DNA of 64,000 nucleotides. It comes from CAVPUA01 sp963708805. Its GTDB lineage: Bacteria > Actinomycetota > Actinomycetes > Mycobacteriales > Jatrophihabitantaceae. This document shows, in pieces, positions 46,956-56,613 of this stretch; the first letter of the stretch is position 1; every line of letters begins with the position of its first letter. Location of the stretch: the NCBI GenBank assembly GCA_963708805.1, contig CAVPUA010000001.1, forward strand, positions 434,001 through 498,000. The letters are read 5' to 3'. The notes under the pieces were generated by a model. It had not been told where the DNA came from. It did not search any database and saw only the letters and a program-made list of their open reading frames with translations. The translations under genes and the position numbers were made by a program.

Positions 46956-47730
46956 ATGGACGGATTGGTCGACAAGGTCGGCATCGTGGCCGGCGGTGGC
47001 TCCGGCCTGGGCCGGGCGACGGCCAAACGGCTCGGACGGGAGGGCGTCCGCGTCGTCGTCGGCGACATCAACGAGCCCGCGGCCGAAGCGGTGGCCGCCT
47101 CGATCCGCGAGGCCGGCGGTGAGGCCAGCGCGTTCCGGCTCGACATCAGCGACGAGCAGCAGGTCAACGCGCTGGTCGACTTCACCGTCGAGAAGTACGG
47201 CAAGGTCAACATCCTGCACAACGTCGCCGCCGACCTGAAACACTGCATGGACGCCGACTTCGACCTGTTCGGCACGACGCTGGACTCGCTCGACCACACG
47301 ATCGCCGTCGACCTGCGTGGCTACGTGCTGACCTGCCGCGCCGTCGTGCCGCACATGATCGAGGCGGGCGGAGGGGCGATCGTGAACACGTCTTCGCTCG
47401 CCGCGATGCGCGCCCTGCGCACGGGCAACCGGTACGGGTACGCGATCGCCAAGGCGGCCTCGCGCCGCTGACCGCAGCACATCGCGGTGAAGTACGGGCA
47501 AGCAGAACATCCGATGCAACACCGTCGCGATGGGGATCATCCTGTCGGACACGTTCCTGACGATGCAGCCGCCGGAGCGTATGGCCGAGATCCGGCCGGC
47601 GCGATCGTGCCCGACCCCGGGGACCCGGACCGGTTGGCCCCGCCGATCGTGTTCCTGCTCTCGGACGAGGCCTGCTACATGACCGGTCAGGTCATCAATC
47701 TGGACTGCGGTCGCCAGCACGTTCGTCTGA
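46956..47730 (+). pseudogene. SDR-family oxidoreductase (about four frameshifts in the second half; end estimated)
   Basis: The first 165 residues are intact: 'VGIVAGGGSGLGRATAKRL', then 'NILHNVAADLKH' (replacing NNAG), and the catalytic 'NTSSLAAMRALRTGNRYGYA' with 'IAKAA'. Past 47455 the chain jumps frames: 'LAPLT', 'QHIAVKYG', 'KQNIRCNTVAMGIILSDTF', then 'GAIVPDPGDPDRLAPPIVF' and 'DEACYMTGQVINLDCG', the normal SDR end. Two slips fit extra bases and two missing bases. The stop at 47728 needs one more slip and is an estimate. The 'HNVA' for NNAG is unusual but seen in some SDRs. Confidence 0.75.
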
Positions 47731-48828
47731 ACGTCAGATGCTCGTCCAGCGGCCCCAGGTCGAGGCGGGCGAGCGCGCCGTTGACGATCGACAGCGTCAA
47801 CGCCGGGGCCGCGCCGCGAGCCGAGGGCAGCACGACGGTGGTGCGGATGGCCAGGTTCGCCATCTTGTAGCCGACGAACACCTCGTGCCAGTCCAGGTCC
47901 TGCGGTTCGCGGCCGGTCAGGTGCTGACCACCGTTCGAGGGGTCTGCCCGCGTGCCCATGCCGTCGGGCATCGGCAGGCCCTGCCCGGCGGTGTAGGTCT
48001 CTTCGAAGAACAGCCACCAGGCGAGATCGGCCGTCGGACCGACCAGCGAAGCCTGCTCCCAGTCGAGTACCGCCGCGACGTCGAAGTTGGGGTCGAACAT
48101 GACGTTGCCCATCCGCGCATCGCCCCACGACAGGCCCTCCTCGCCCTTGCTGGGCATGTTGGCGCGCAGCCAGTTGATCATCTGGTCGAGCTCGGGCGGG
48201 TAGTGCCTCGGCCAGCCCCCATTCGGCCGCGCGTTCCCAGTAGTTGAGCTGCTGCATCGAGGGGGAGTCGCCCCACTCGGCCGGTCCAGGAACGCCACCG
48301 TGGAGACGGGGACGCAGTGGATGGCGGCCAGCTGCTTCGATCGCGCCTTCCCACGCCCGGCGGCGCTGCTCGGGCGTGGCGTCGGAAGAGGAATCCCTCG
48401 CGGGTGTAGAGCGGCATGCTGACCGGGACGTCACCGTGGATGCGCTCCATCACGAAGAACGGCCGGCCGAACGGGCCCGGGTCGTCTTCGTACCAGTACA
48501 CGCGCGGAACGCGGATCGGACTGGTTCGCCAGATCCTCCAGAGGTCGTATTGCGTTCGGAACTCGGGATCGAAGAAGACCTGGTAGTCCGCGGACGGGTG
48601 CAGGCGCAGCACGAGTTCCCGGTCGATGCGCTGGCCGTCCTCCTCCCACCGGGCGCGGAACAGGAAGGTCTCGTTCGACACGCCGGCCCCGGAGGGTGTC
48701 TCGAGATCGACGACCTCCACCGGGGTGTCGAGCCGTCCGGACAGCCACCGGGTGAGCGTGGTGCGGGCGGTTTCGGGATCTCGCTGCTGTTTGACGAAGC
48801 GGGGTGAGGCCGGCGGCAGCTCAGACAC
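47687..48828 (-). pseudogene. Phosphotransferase of the APH/ACAD10-11 kinase type (about four frameshifts)
   Basis: The N-terminal frame reads 'GAGVSNETFLFRARWEEDG', 'ELVLRLHPSADYQVFF' and 'PFFVMERIHGDVPVSM', the N-lobe of an aminoglycoside-phosphotransferase-like kinase. After several slips come 'EWGDSPSMQQLNYWERAAEW' and then the intact catalytic lobe 'LSWGDARMGNVMFD' (HGDxxxxN-type, with W for H) and 'AAVLDWEQASLVGPTADLAW'. Three slips fit extra bases and one a missing base. Start GTG 48828 overlaps the stop of the similar kinase upstream. Human ACAD10/11 carry such a domain that phosphorylates 4-hydroxyacyl-CoA; a similar role here is inference. Confidence 0.75.
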
Positions 48829-49874
48829 CAAGGACCTTCAAACTGTCGTGTTCCAGGACGGATCGGCCGAGACGCTGGGTGAGTTCCTCGGTGATGTGGG
48901 GTTTGACCCGGCGCGTCATCGACCAGAGGAAGTAGCCGTAGACCGGCGCGGCGCAGTAGTCCTCCCAGGCCTCCTCGATCGTCATGGCGGGCCGCCGTGC
49001 TGCGGCCAACCGGCCCAGATAGTGCTGGAGCAGCTCCTGCTCGTGCGCGCTCCGGGTGCCGGGTTGCAGTGCGGTGGCGAGGTGATAGGCGACGTCCATC
49101 GACCAGTGTCCGAACTCGTAGTTCTGCCAGTCGACGAATCCGATGCGGCCGTCGGCCCGTTGGTACAGATTGCCGAGATGGGCGTCGGCGTGGATCAGCG
49201 TGCGCGGGCTGGGTGGCGTAGCGCTGCGCCAGGGCCGACATGCCGGCCTTGAGGCGCGCCGCGCTGCGCATGGTGTCGGGAAAGCCATCGCTGCGTGGGC
49301 CCTGCAGTAGGTCGTCCATGATGTCGTCGCTGATGAACGACGGAAAGAACATGATCTTCGAGGCCAGCCACTCCTGCGACTGCAGCTCGCTGTCCCAGTA
49401 CTGCGCGTGCAACCGGGCGAGCTCGTCCAGCGACCGACGCGCGGTGTCGAGGTCGTACCAACTCAGTTGATCGAAGAACACCGACCCCTGGGCCACGACG
49501 TCATCCATCAACACCAGCCCGTGACGGTCAGGCTCGATACCGGTGTAGCGAGGAGTCGGGACGTTGATGGGGACCGACGCGGCGAGGTTGTCGTAGAAGC
49601 GCGCCTCGTGGATCCCGGTCCGGCCGTGCTGTTGCGATTCCTCGTGGAAGTACCCCTTGAGACACAGCGCGGTCGGCAGGTCTCGGTGACCGGCGTCGTC
49701 GTCGTAGCTGATCGTGAAGCGGACCTTGCGCGCAGTGGACTCGAGAACCTCGACGACCTCGACGGCGTCGACCACGACGCCGGGAAACGTCTGTCCGAGC
49801 GCCTGGCTGAGCCAGCCGGGCGAAAGAACCATGTCGATGTCGAACGGGGCAGGGACCAGGTCTTGCGTCGGCAT
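48821..49874 (-). pseudogene. Phosphotransferase of the APH/ACAD10-11 kinase type (one frameshift)
   Basis: About 350 residues. The N-lobe 'ARKVRFTISYDDDAGHRDLP' and 'TALCLKGYFHEES' contain the ATP-site Lys candidate; 'HGLVLMDDVVAQGSVF' is the hinge. After one extra base near 49210 the catalytic loop follows: 'LIHADAHLGNLYQRADGRIG' and 'FVDWQNYEFGHWSMDVAYHL' (HxDxxxxN and the metal Asp). ATG 49874 is preceded by GGAGA; the longer frame would include the operator at 49903. It lies in tandem with the second kinase, overlapping its start, and both are close to ACAD genes. Confidence 0.8.
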
Positions 49875-49902
49875 CGAGTCTCCGTTGGCAGGCAGTTCCA
49901 AC

Positions 49903-49914
49903 TTGTACGGACAG
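49903..49914. promoter_or_regulatory. Palindromic operator copy 11 (TTGTACGGACAG)
   Basis: One mismatch, 28 bases upstream of the reverse-strand kinase start at 49874. It places the two kinases in the same candidate regulon as the beta-oxidation genes. Confidence 0.65.
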
Positions 49915-49991
49915 CTTACTCTATGCGGGTCGGGTCGATCTCGGTGCCACGTCGCCCTCAAAGGCCTCGCGTGCGCCGAGGAATCGTGCCG

Positions 49992-51089
49992 CTACGACCA
50001 GACACCCCATTCGGTCAGCACCTCGGCGGTGTGCTCACCGATGCGGGCACCGGGCCGCGACGGCGTCGGACGGCTCGCGCTGAAGCGGGGGGCCGCCGAC
50101 GGTGCGAGCACTCCGTCGACCTCGGTGAAGGTCTGCCGGGCTACGTTGTGCGGGTACGCCGCCGCCTCGTCCATCGTCAGCACCGGGGCGAAGCAGCAAT
50201 CGGCATACTGCAACCGCTCGCACCACTCGGCCCGGGTCCTGGTTCGGAAGACCTCGGTGAACCGAGCTCGCATGGCCGGCCAGGTCTCGGCGTTCATGCG
50301 GTCCTGGACGGCCGGATCATCCGACAGTCCGAGACGGTCGACCAGATTGCGATAGAAGCGACGCTCGATCGCGGCCACAGACACGAGCTCATCGTCAGCC
50401 GTGCGGTACACGTCATAGAACGGAGCACCGCTGTCGAGCAGATTGCTCGCCCGCTCGAGCTTCCACCGGCCTTGTGCGCGCATTCCGAAGATCGATGTCA
50501 TGAGCTGGGCGACCCCGTCGACCATGGCCGCGTCGACGATCTGGCCCTCGCCGGTCCGAGTGGCGTGGAGCAGCGCGGCGCAGACGCCTACGGCGAGCAG
50601 CATGCCGCCCCCGCCGAAGTCGCCCAGGAGGTTCAACGGCGGCGTCGGAACCTCGCCGGCCCGTCCGATCGCCGCCAGCGCACCGGAGACCGCCAGGAAG
50701 TTCAGGTCATGACCGGGCACCTGGGCGAGCGGCCCGTCCTGACCCCATCCGGTTACCCGTGCGTACACGAAACGCGGGTTGCGCTCGAGGCAGATGTCGG
50801 GACCCAACCCGAGGCGTTCGGTCACACCCGGTCGAAACCCCTCGATCAACGCATCGGCGCGGTCGACCAGGCGGAGCAGGGTCTCGCGGCCCGCGTCGGA
50901 TTTCAGGTCGAGGGCCATCGAGCGACGCCCGCGCGTCCACAGCGGCGGCGCCGCTTCGGAGTCGCTCGAATCGAGCGGGTCGACGCGAACGACGTCGGCG
51001 CCCATGTCGGCCAGGAGCATGCCGCAGAACGGCGCCGGCCCGATACCGGCCAGTTCGATCACGCGCACCCCGTCGAGTGGCCCGCTCAC
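49992..51089 (-). CDS. Alpha-methylacyl-CoA racemase (AMACR/Mcr type)
   Basis: A 365-residue family III protein that carries the racemase catalytic pair: His127 in 'VPGHDLNFLAVSGAL' and Asp157 in 'NLLGDFGGGGML', matching His126 and Asp156 of mycobacterial MCR. It should interconvert (2R)- and (2S)-2-methylacyl-CoA, needed before stereospecific ACADs on branched side chains such as those of sterols and isoprenoids. The GTG at 51089 overlaps the stop of the ACAD upstream (GTGA); the longer frame upstream is in the ACAD. Last gene of the five-gene minus operon. Confidence 0.9.
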   Translation of the reverse strand: MSGPLDGVRVIELAGIGPAPFCGMLLADMGADVVRVDPLDSSDSEAAPPLWTRGRRSMALDLKSDAGRETLLRLVDRADALIEGFRPGVTERLGLGPDICLERNPRFVYARVTGWGQDGPLAQVPGHDLNFLAVSGALAAIGRAGEVPTPPLNLLGDFGGGGMLLAVGVCAALLHATRTGEGQIVDAAMVDGVAQLMTSIFGMRAQGRWKLERASNLLDSGAPFYDVYRTADDELVSVAAIERRFYRNLVDRLGLSDDPAVQDRMNAETWPAMRARFTEVFRTRTRAEWCERLQYADCCFAPVLTMDEAAAYPHNVARQTFTEVDGVLAPSAAPRFSASRPTPSRPGARIGEHTAEVLTEWGVWS

Positions 51090-51968
51090 GGTGAGGCACC
51101 GTCGATCTCGGTGTCGGGCAGGAGCAGCGACCACTGCCGGATGCGGGTGCTGATCGCGCCGATACCCGTTTCTTCGGCGAAGGACACGCCACCCATCGCC
51201 TGATGCACGGCGTAGGCCGTCGTCAACGCCGCGTCGGCCGCCTCGGCCCGGGCCAACCGGCTCCGCTCGATGTTCGGGTGTCCCGCCGTGGCTTCGGTCG
51301 CCACGAGCCGCACCAGTTCCTCGGCCGCGCTCACGCGCGCCCACGCGTTGGCCAGTGGATGGGCCACCCCTTGGAAGCCGCCGATCGGACGCCCGAACTG
51401 CACGCGGGTGCGGGCGTGCTCGGCGCCGCGATCGAGCAGGCTCCGCGCCATTCCCAGCAGTACGGCGCCGAGACCGAGGTTGGCGGCGAGGAGGAACGAC
51501 GGTCCGTCGGCGAGGCGTTCGACCCGTCGGGTGCGGGCGGCCGCCCAGGGCTCACCGGAGAGGGTCGGCGTGATCGTCGGCGTCGCCTCACACGTCACCC
51601 GCCAGACATCCGCGCCGTCGATCTCGAGCACGACGTCACCCTCATCGGGCCAGGGTAGGTAACCGTCGACGACGACCGTCACCCGCAACCGGCCCTCGGC
51701 CAGCCGATCGCGCTCCTCCTCGGACAGGTGCGCAGCGGCGGCGATCGTCGCCACCACCGGTCCGGGACAGCTCTGGGAACCCAGAGCGCCCATCATGGCG
51801 ACCAGATCGCGAAGATCACCGCCGCCGTCGTCGGTCAGCAGCGTCAACGCACCGAGCGCCGCCAGTGGTGCCCACGCGTCAGCCGATGAATCGGGGCGGG
51901 CGGCGAGAGCGCTGGCCGGCGGCTTCGGCGAAACTGCGCTGATCGGGGGTCGTCGAAAAATCAAGCAC
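51086..51968 (-). pseudogene. Acyl-CoA dehydrogenase, short degenerate 'beta'-type subunit (one frameshift)
   Basis: About 294 residues if repaired, clearly shorter than other ACADs. From GTG 51968 the frame gives 'LDFSTTPDQRSFAEAA', then after one extra base near 51910 continues 'SALAARPDSSADAWAPLAAL' through 'HARTRVQFGRPIGGFQGVAH' to 'AYAVHQAMGGVSFAEETGIG' near the end. Much of the middle beta domain is missing or trimmed. It lies between two larger ACADs and the racemase and overlaps the latter by 4 bases, so it is probably a non-catalytic or pairing subunit. Confidence 0.72.
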
Positions 51969-51982
51969 TGAGGGTCGTCACC

Positions 51983-53133
51983 TCACGTCGATGTCGGCAG
52001 GTTGAGGGCCTCGCGAGCGATGAGCGAGCCGACGACCTCGACCGTTCCGCCGGCGATCGTTTCGAGGAAGCTCTCTCTCCAGAGCAAAGGGATGTCGGCG
52101 TCGTCGACGGCGGCCGCAACGCCCAGCAGATCGATCGAGCGCCGGGGGATGTCCTGACTCAGTCGCGAGGCCAACAACTTCGATCGGGCGCCCTCGAGGA
52201 CTCCGTTCCCGCCGCCGGCCAAGGCGTGGACGGTGGCCAGCGCACTGGCCTCGACGGCGGCGAGCCGGCGCCGGAACTCAGCTGCCGACCGTCGGACGTC
52301 GACCCGGTCACCGATGCCGGCACCGCCGCGCGCTCTTCGAACAGCTCCACGTCTCGACGCAACCGGCCGGGCAGCACCTGGGTCAGCCGCTCGACGGCCA
52401 GCGCGCCTCGCATCAGCCGCCACGCGCCGCCCTCCTCACCGACCAGGTTCGCCGCCGGCACCCGGACGTCGTCGAGGAAGACCTCGTTCGTCCGGTGCCG
52501 GTCGATCGTCGGGATCGCGGAGACGGTGATCCCCGGGCTGTCGATGTCGACGACGAACAGCGTCAGGCCGCGACGTCCGGGCTCGTCGCCGACGCGGCAC
52601 AGCAGCCAGATCAGCTGCGCGTGATGGGACTCCGACGTCCACATCTTGTGTCCGCGTATCACGTAGTCGTCACCGACCCGGGTCGCCTTGGTGCGGAGAT
52701 GGGTCAGGTCGCTGCCGGCCTCGGGTTCGGAGTAGCCGAGACAGAACGCGGTCGTCCCGTCGGCGATGCCCGGAAGGATCCGGCCTTGCAGCTCCGCCGA
52801 GCCCGCGTCGATCAGGACGTGGGCGATGAGCCCGGGACCGAGATCGGGCTTGGCCGCCCGGTAGTAGGCCAGCGTGTCCCACATCAGGAACTCGTGGGCG
52901 AGGGGCGCGCCCGTCCCTCCGTGGGCCTCGGGCCAGCATTGGTTGAGCCATCCGCGCTGGCCGAGTACCTGGTAGAGCTGGCGCGCGCCTTCTCCGCGAC
53001 CTTCGAAGAACTGGTGCGGCGTGAGCAGCCCGTCGCGCTCGGCCTCGCGCAGGACGTCGATCACCGCGGAGCGGAAGGCCCGCTCGCTGTCGCTGAGGAC
53101 AGCGTCGTAGGCGTCGAACGGCCGATCGATCAT
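51983..53133 (-). pseudogene. Acyl-CoA dehydrogenase, large type (one frameshift)
   Basis: From ATG 53133, which overlaps the previous stop as TGATG, the frame covers 'RGWLNQCWPEAHGGTGAPLA', 'FCLGYSEPEAGSDLTHLRT' and 'IRGHKMWTSESHHAQLIWLL', and 'RVPAANLVGEEGGAWRLMRG'. Around 52320 one base seems missing and the chain continues in another frame with 'AVEASALATVHALAGGGNGV' and 'GTVEVVGSLIAREALNLP'. In that final segment the usual 'GGTxEIQRNxIGERVLGLPR' appears as 'AGGTVEVVGSLIAREALNLP', as in divergent members. The total is about 383 residues. Confidence 0.78.
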
Positions 53134-54372
53134 CAGAACTGCACGCCGTCGGCCCGTAGTGCCTTGACGATCTGGGTCCGCATGATCTCGCTGGAACCGT
53201 CGGCCACGCAGACGCGGCGCATCTGCTGCCAGGCCTCGGCGAGGTGCACCTCGTTGGTGAACCCCATCGCCCCGTGAACCTGCATCGCGTGATCGATCGC
53301 ACGCACTGCCATCTCGGTCGAGTACGCCTTGCACATAGACACTTCGCGTCGCAGCTTCTCACCGCGGTCCAGACGTCGGGCCGTATCGACACCCATCGTG
53401 TACGCGGCGTGCAGCTCGGTGGCCGAGGTGGCGAGCGGGAAGGAGATCGCCTGGTTCTCGATGAGCGAGTGGCCGAAGGTGCGCCGCACCTCGGCGTAGT
53501 TCACCGCCTTCGTCAGCGCCCACTTGGCCAGCCCGACCGCACGGGCACTGTTGTAGACGCGCCCCATCGACACGCCCGACATCGCGTGCTTGAGGCCGTC
53601 TCCGGGCTGACCGATCACCTGACGATCGGGTACGAACAGATCGGTGAAGCTGATGATCCCCTCGTCGCCTCCGTTGTGGCCGAACATGGCGATCACGCTC
53701 TCGACGCGTACCTCTGGTGCGCTCATGTCGATGATGAACCCGGTCAGGCCGTTCCCCTTGCGATGGAACAGCTCGGCGTCCGTGACGGCGAAGGTGATTC
53801 CCCAGTCGGCGTACGGGGCGTTGGTCGACCACTGCTTGGTGCCGTTGAGGATCCATCCGCCCTCGGTGCGGTCCGCGCTCGTGCGCATCTGCCAGACGTC
53901 CGAGCCGGCGTCGGGCTCCGACATCGCAAAGCAGCTCGTCCTGGTTCCGGAGTGCAGTCCCGGCAGCACTTCGTCGCGGAAGGACGGATCGACGAGCAGG
54001 TGCAGATGACTCGGTCCGCGTGACCAGTGGCTGACCATCTGATGCCCGAGCCAGTACTCGGAACCACATTCGTCAAACACGGTCGACCAGGCGCGATACA
54101 TCGCCTCGAAGCCGAGCCCGGCTCCGCCGACGGCCTTCGGTGCGAGCATCGTGAAGAACCCCGCTCGGGCCGATGCCTCGCGCACCTCGCGGTAGGCCTG
54201 CAGGACGTCGGGTCCGGAAGCGACCGTCGTCACCGAACGGGGAACGCAGCAGCCCCAGACCCTGGTGGCGGGGTATGACCTCGGCGCGCACGAACTCGCG
54301 CAGACCCTCGGCCAGGTCGTCGAGATCGATCGACTCCTCGTCGGGGGCGACGGTGTCCATGGCTGACTTCAC
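53133..54372 (-). pseudogene. Acyl-CoA dehydrogenase, full type (one frameshift near N-terminus)
   Basis: The N-terminal frame from GTG 54372 (AGGAG 7 bases before) reads 'MDTVAPDEESIDLDDLAEGL' and 'REFVRAEVIPRHQG'. After one extra base near 54235 the main frame gives 'FFTMLAPKAVGGAGLGFEAM', 'CFAMSEPDAGSDVWQMRTS', 'GWILNGTKQWSTNAPYADWG', 'NYAEVRRTFGHSLIENQAI' and 'QVHGAMGFTNEVHLAEAWQQ' before 'VADGSSEIMRTQIVKAL'. All standard ACAD elements are there, about 412 residues. Second gene of the five-gene minus run. Confidence 0.82.
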
Positions 54373-54418
54373 GAAACAGCTCCTGGTGATCGAAGGGAGC
54401 GACCGGCCGGACCGACGC

Positions 54419-55639
54419 TCAGGCCGACTCGTCGCGAGGCAGGCCGAGAGCACGCTCGGCCAACACATTCTTCTGGATCTGATCGGTGCCGCCGTAGATG
54501 GACACCGCGGGTGCGAAGAGCGCCAGTTCCTCGATGATGCCCTCGATCGAGCGGTCATCCCGATGGATCAGTCCGTCCGGCCCCAAGATGGACAGGCCGA
54601 GGTCTCGGGCCCGGTTGGTGATCCGGCTGCCCAGTAACTTGCCCACCGAACCTCGATGATCGGTGCGCGGAGTACGAAACGGCAACGGTTGAGCGGCACC
54701 GAGCGCCTCGGCCGCTCGCTCGAGCACGTAGAGCTGCATCAGCTCGTCACGGACCAGCTGATCGTCGATACGTCCGCGCTCGTGGGCCAACTCCCGCAGA
54801 GTGTCGAAAGCGCGGTGGCGCATCGCGATGGACGTTCCCGACGCCGGGCGCGAGGTCGTGCGGACCTGATCGCCCACTCGCCGAGCGAGGATTCCACCGC
54901 GCCGTCCGGGCACGCCCCCGACGGCCGCGCCGGCGCTGAGGGACTGCCGCTCGTTGCGCAGCGTGGTCCGGGCCACGGCCCAGCCTTCACCCTCGGCACC
55001 GACCACGTCGGCCTGGGCGACCCGGGCGCCGTCGATGAACACCTCGGTGAACAACGAACGTCCGGTCATCTCGCGCAGCGGGCGGACGTCGATCTCGGTC
55101 TGATCCATGTCGAGGACGAACCACGTCAGGTTGTGGTGGCGGGGCGCGCTGTCGTCTGTGCGCGCGAGAAGCATGCCGTAATCGGCGAGCTGACCGTTCG
55201 AGGTCCAGACCTTCTGTCCGGTGATCCGCCAACCGTCACCGTCTCGTTCGGCGCGCGTCCGGACGTTGGCCAGATCCGAACCGGCTTCGGGCTCGCTGAA
55301 CAGCTGGCACCAGTTGCTGCGGCCGTGGACGATGTCGGAGAGATAGCGATGGCACTGGGCGTCGCTGCCGTGCTCCAGCAGGGTGGGTCCGGCCAACATC
55401 AGTCCGAGGCCGGCCGGTGGCCCGGGCAACCCTCGTGACCGCAATGCCCGACCGACTTCGGCCTGGACGCCGCGATGCGTGCCCGCACCCCAGTGCTCGA
55501 CCGGCCAGTGCGGCACCGTGAGTCGAGCCTCGGCCAGGCAGGCCCACCATTGCTCGACCGTGAGATCGGGATCCCAGTTGGCGTCGATCCAGCCATCAAG
55601 ATCGGCCAGCGCCGAGGTTGCCGAGCCGTTCGAGGCCAC
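54419..55639 (-). CDS. Acyl-CoA dehydrogenase, large 'alpha'-type subunit
   Basis: A 406-residue ACAD: 'WCQLFSEPEAGSDLANVRTR' near residue 119, 'WRITGQKVWTSNGQLADYGM' near 143, 'LFTEVFIDGARVAQADVVG' near 198 and 'SIYGGTDQIQKNVLAERALG' near 380. I chose GTG 55639 because GGAGG stands 7 bases upstream; the longer frame would extend nearly to the operator. It begins the operon that runs through three more ACADs to the racemase, and is divergent from the hydratase-2 gene. Confidence 0.88.
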   Translation of the reverse strand: MASNGSATSALADLDGWIDANWDPDLTVEQWWACLAEARLTVPHWPVEHWGAGTHRGVQAEVGRALRSRGLPGPPAGLGLMLAGPTLLEHGSDAQCHRYLSDIVHGRSNWCQLFSEPEAGSDLANVRTRAERDGDGWRITGQKVWTSNGQLADYGMLLARTDDSAPRHHNLTWFVLDMDQTEIDVRPLREMTGRSLFTEVFIDGARVAQADVVGAEGEGWAVARTTLRNERQSLSAGAAVGGVPGRRGGILARRVGDQVRTTSRPASGTSIAMRHRAFDTLRELAHERGRIDDQLVRDELMQLYVLERAAEALGAAQPLPFRTPRTDHRGSVGKLLGSRITNRARDLGLSILGPDGLIHRDDRSIEGIIEELALFAPAVSIYGGTDQIQKNVLAERALGLPRDESA

Positions 55640-55697
55640 CGCACTGCCTCCGATCCGATCACACGCAGTTGACGCGGCTACTGTGGCATGGCAAAGG

Positions 55698-55709
55698 TTG
55701 TTAGGACAA
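55698..55709. promoter_or_regulatory. Palindromic operator copy 12 (TTGTTAGGACAA)
   Basis: Outer arms TTGT/ACAA intact, centre TAGG instead of nCGn. It is 58 bases from the reverse-strand ACAD and 49 from the plus-strand hydratase, so it could serve both divergent operons. Confidence 0.5.
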
Positions 55710-55758
55710 GTCAACCGGAGCGTCGGCGGAGCGGCCGGCGCGGATCAATGGAGCACCT

Positions 55759-56613
55759 GTGGCATTCGACCTTTCGGTTGTGGGAAACAAGGGTCCGATC
55801 ACCACGGTCGATTGGACCCCCCGCGACGTGATCATCTACGCGCTCGGGGTCGGCGCCGGTCAGGCCGACCCGCTGGCGGAGTTGCAGTTCACGACCGAGA
55901 ACTCCGAAGGTGTCGAGCTGCAAGTTCTTCCGGCATTCGGCGTCGTGCAGGCCATCACCTACGGACGTCGACCGAGCATCGGGAAGATCCCGCTCGCGAA
56001 GGTGCTGCACGGCGAGCAGTCCTTCGTCTGTCACCAGCCGTTGCCGACGAGTGGCACGGCCACGGTGCAGGCGACCCTGGTCGGGATCTACGACCAGGGC
56101 AACGCCGCCCACATCGTTACCGACATCACACTCACCGATCCCTTGACCGATGCGCCACTGCTCACGACGACGTCCACCATCGTCGTGCGTGGCGAGGGTG
56201 GTTTCGACGGCGAGCGGCGGCCGAGTACCAGCTGGGAGCGGCCGGCCGGCCCGCCCGACCTCGAGGTGAGTTCGCCGGTCCGTCCCGATCAGCCACTGTT
56301 GTACCGGCTCTCCGGCGACCGCAACCCACTGCACTCGGATCCGACGTTCGCTCGCCAGGCCGGATTCGACCGGCCGATCCTGCACGGAATGTGCACGTTC
56401 GGCATCGCCAGCCGACTCTTGATCAATCACCTCGGTGGTGGAAACGCGGCGAGCGCTCGGGAGATGGGTGGCCGGTTCAGCAAGCCGGTGTTGCCCGGTG
56501 AGACCCTCCTGCTCAAGGCCTGGAACGGCGATGACGAGACTCGATTCGTCGTCGAGAACGACGCGGGCGACGTGGTGCTGGACCGCGGTCGCTTCGTCGT
56601 GGGGTCGCCGTGA
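55759..56613 (+). CDS. (R)-specific enoyl-CoA hydratase 2 (MaoC/MFE-2 type double hot-dog)
   Basis: A 284-residue protein with two hot-dog folds. The second contains the hydratase-2 motif 'YRLSGDRNPLHSDPTFARQA' near residues 184-203, with the catalytic Asp and His, followed by 'GFDRPILHGMCTFGIA'. The first half is the substrate-binding hot-dog. It adds water to trans-2-enoyl-CoA giving the (3R)-hydroxy product, which fits the MFE-type SDRs at 41882 and 57809: these are the parts of MFE-2 as separate proteins. GTG 55759 follows GGAG, and the stop overlaps the next start (GTGA). Confidence 0.93.
   Translation: MAFDLSVVGNKGPITTVDWTPRDVIIYALGVGAGQADPLAELQFTTENSEGVELQVLPAFGVVQAITYGRRPSIGKIPLAKVLHGEQSFVCHQPLPTSGTATVQATLVGIYDQGNAAHIVTDITLTDPLTDAPLLTTTSTIVVRGEGGFDGERRPSTSWERPAGPPDLEVSSPVRPDQPLLYRLSGDRNPLHSDPTFARQAGFDRPILHGMCTFGIASRLLINHLGGGNAASAREMGGRFSKPVLPGETLLLKAWNGDDETRFVVENDAGDVVLDRGRFVVGSP

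Noticed and set aside
35401..49874. Programmed ribosomal frameshifting in the broken genes
   Set aside because: Slips occur at unrelated sequences, several per gene and in many unrelated families; no shared slippery site or downstream structure is seen.
47687..49874. Aminoglycoside resistance genes
   Set aside because: The kinases share only the general fold; their place among acyl-CoA genes and behind the pathway operator argues against antibiotic resistance.
49407..51203. A 598-codon open frame on the plus strand
   Set aside because: It is antisense to the racemase and the kinase genes, which have clear motifs; no ribosome site or family signature of its own.
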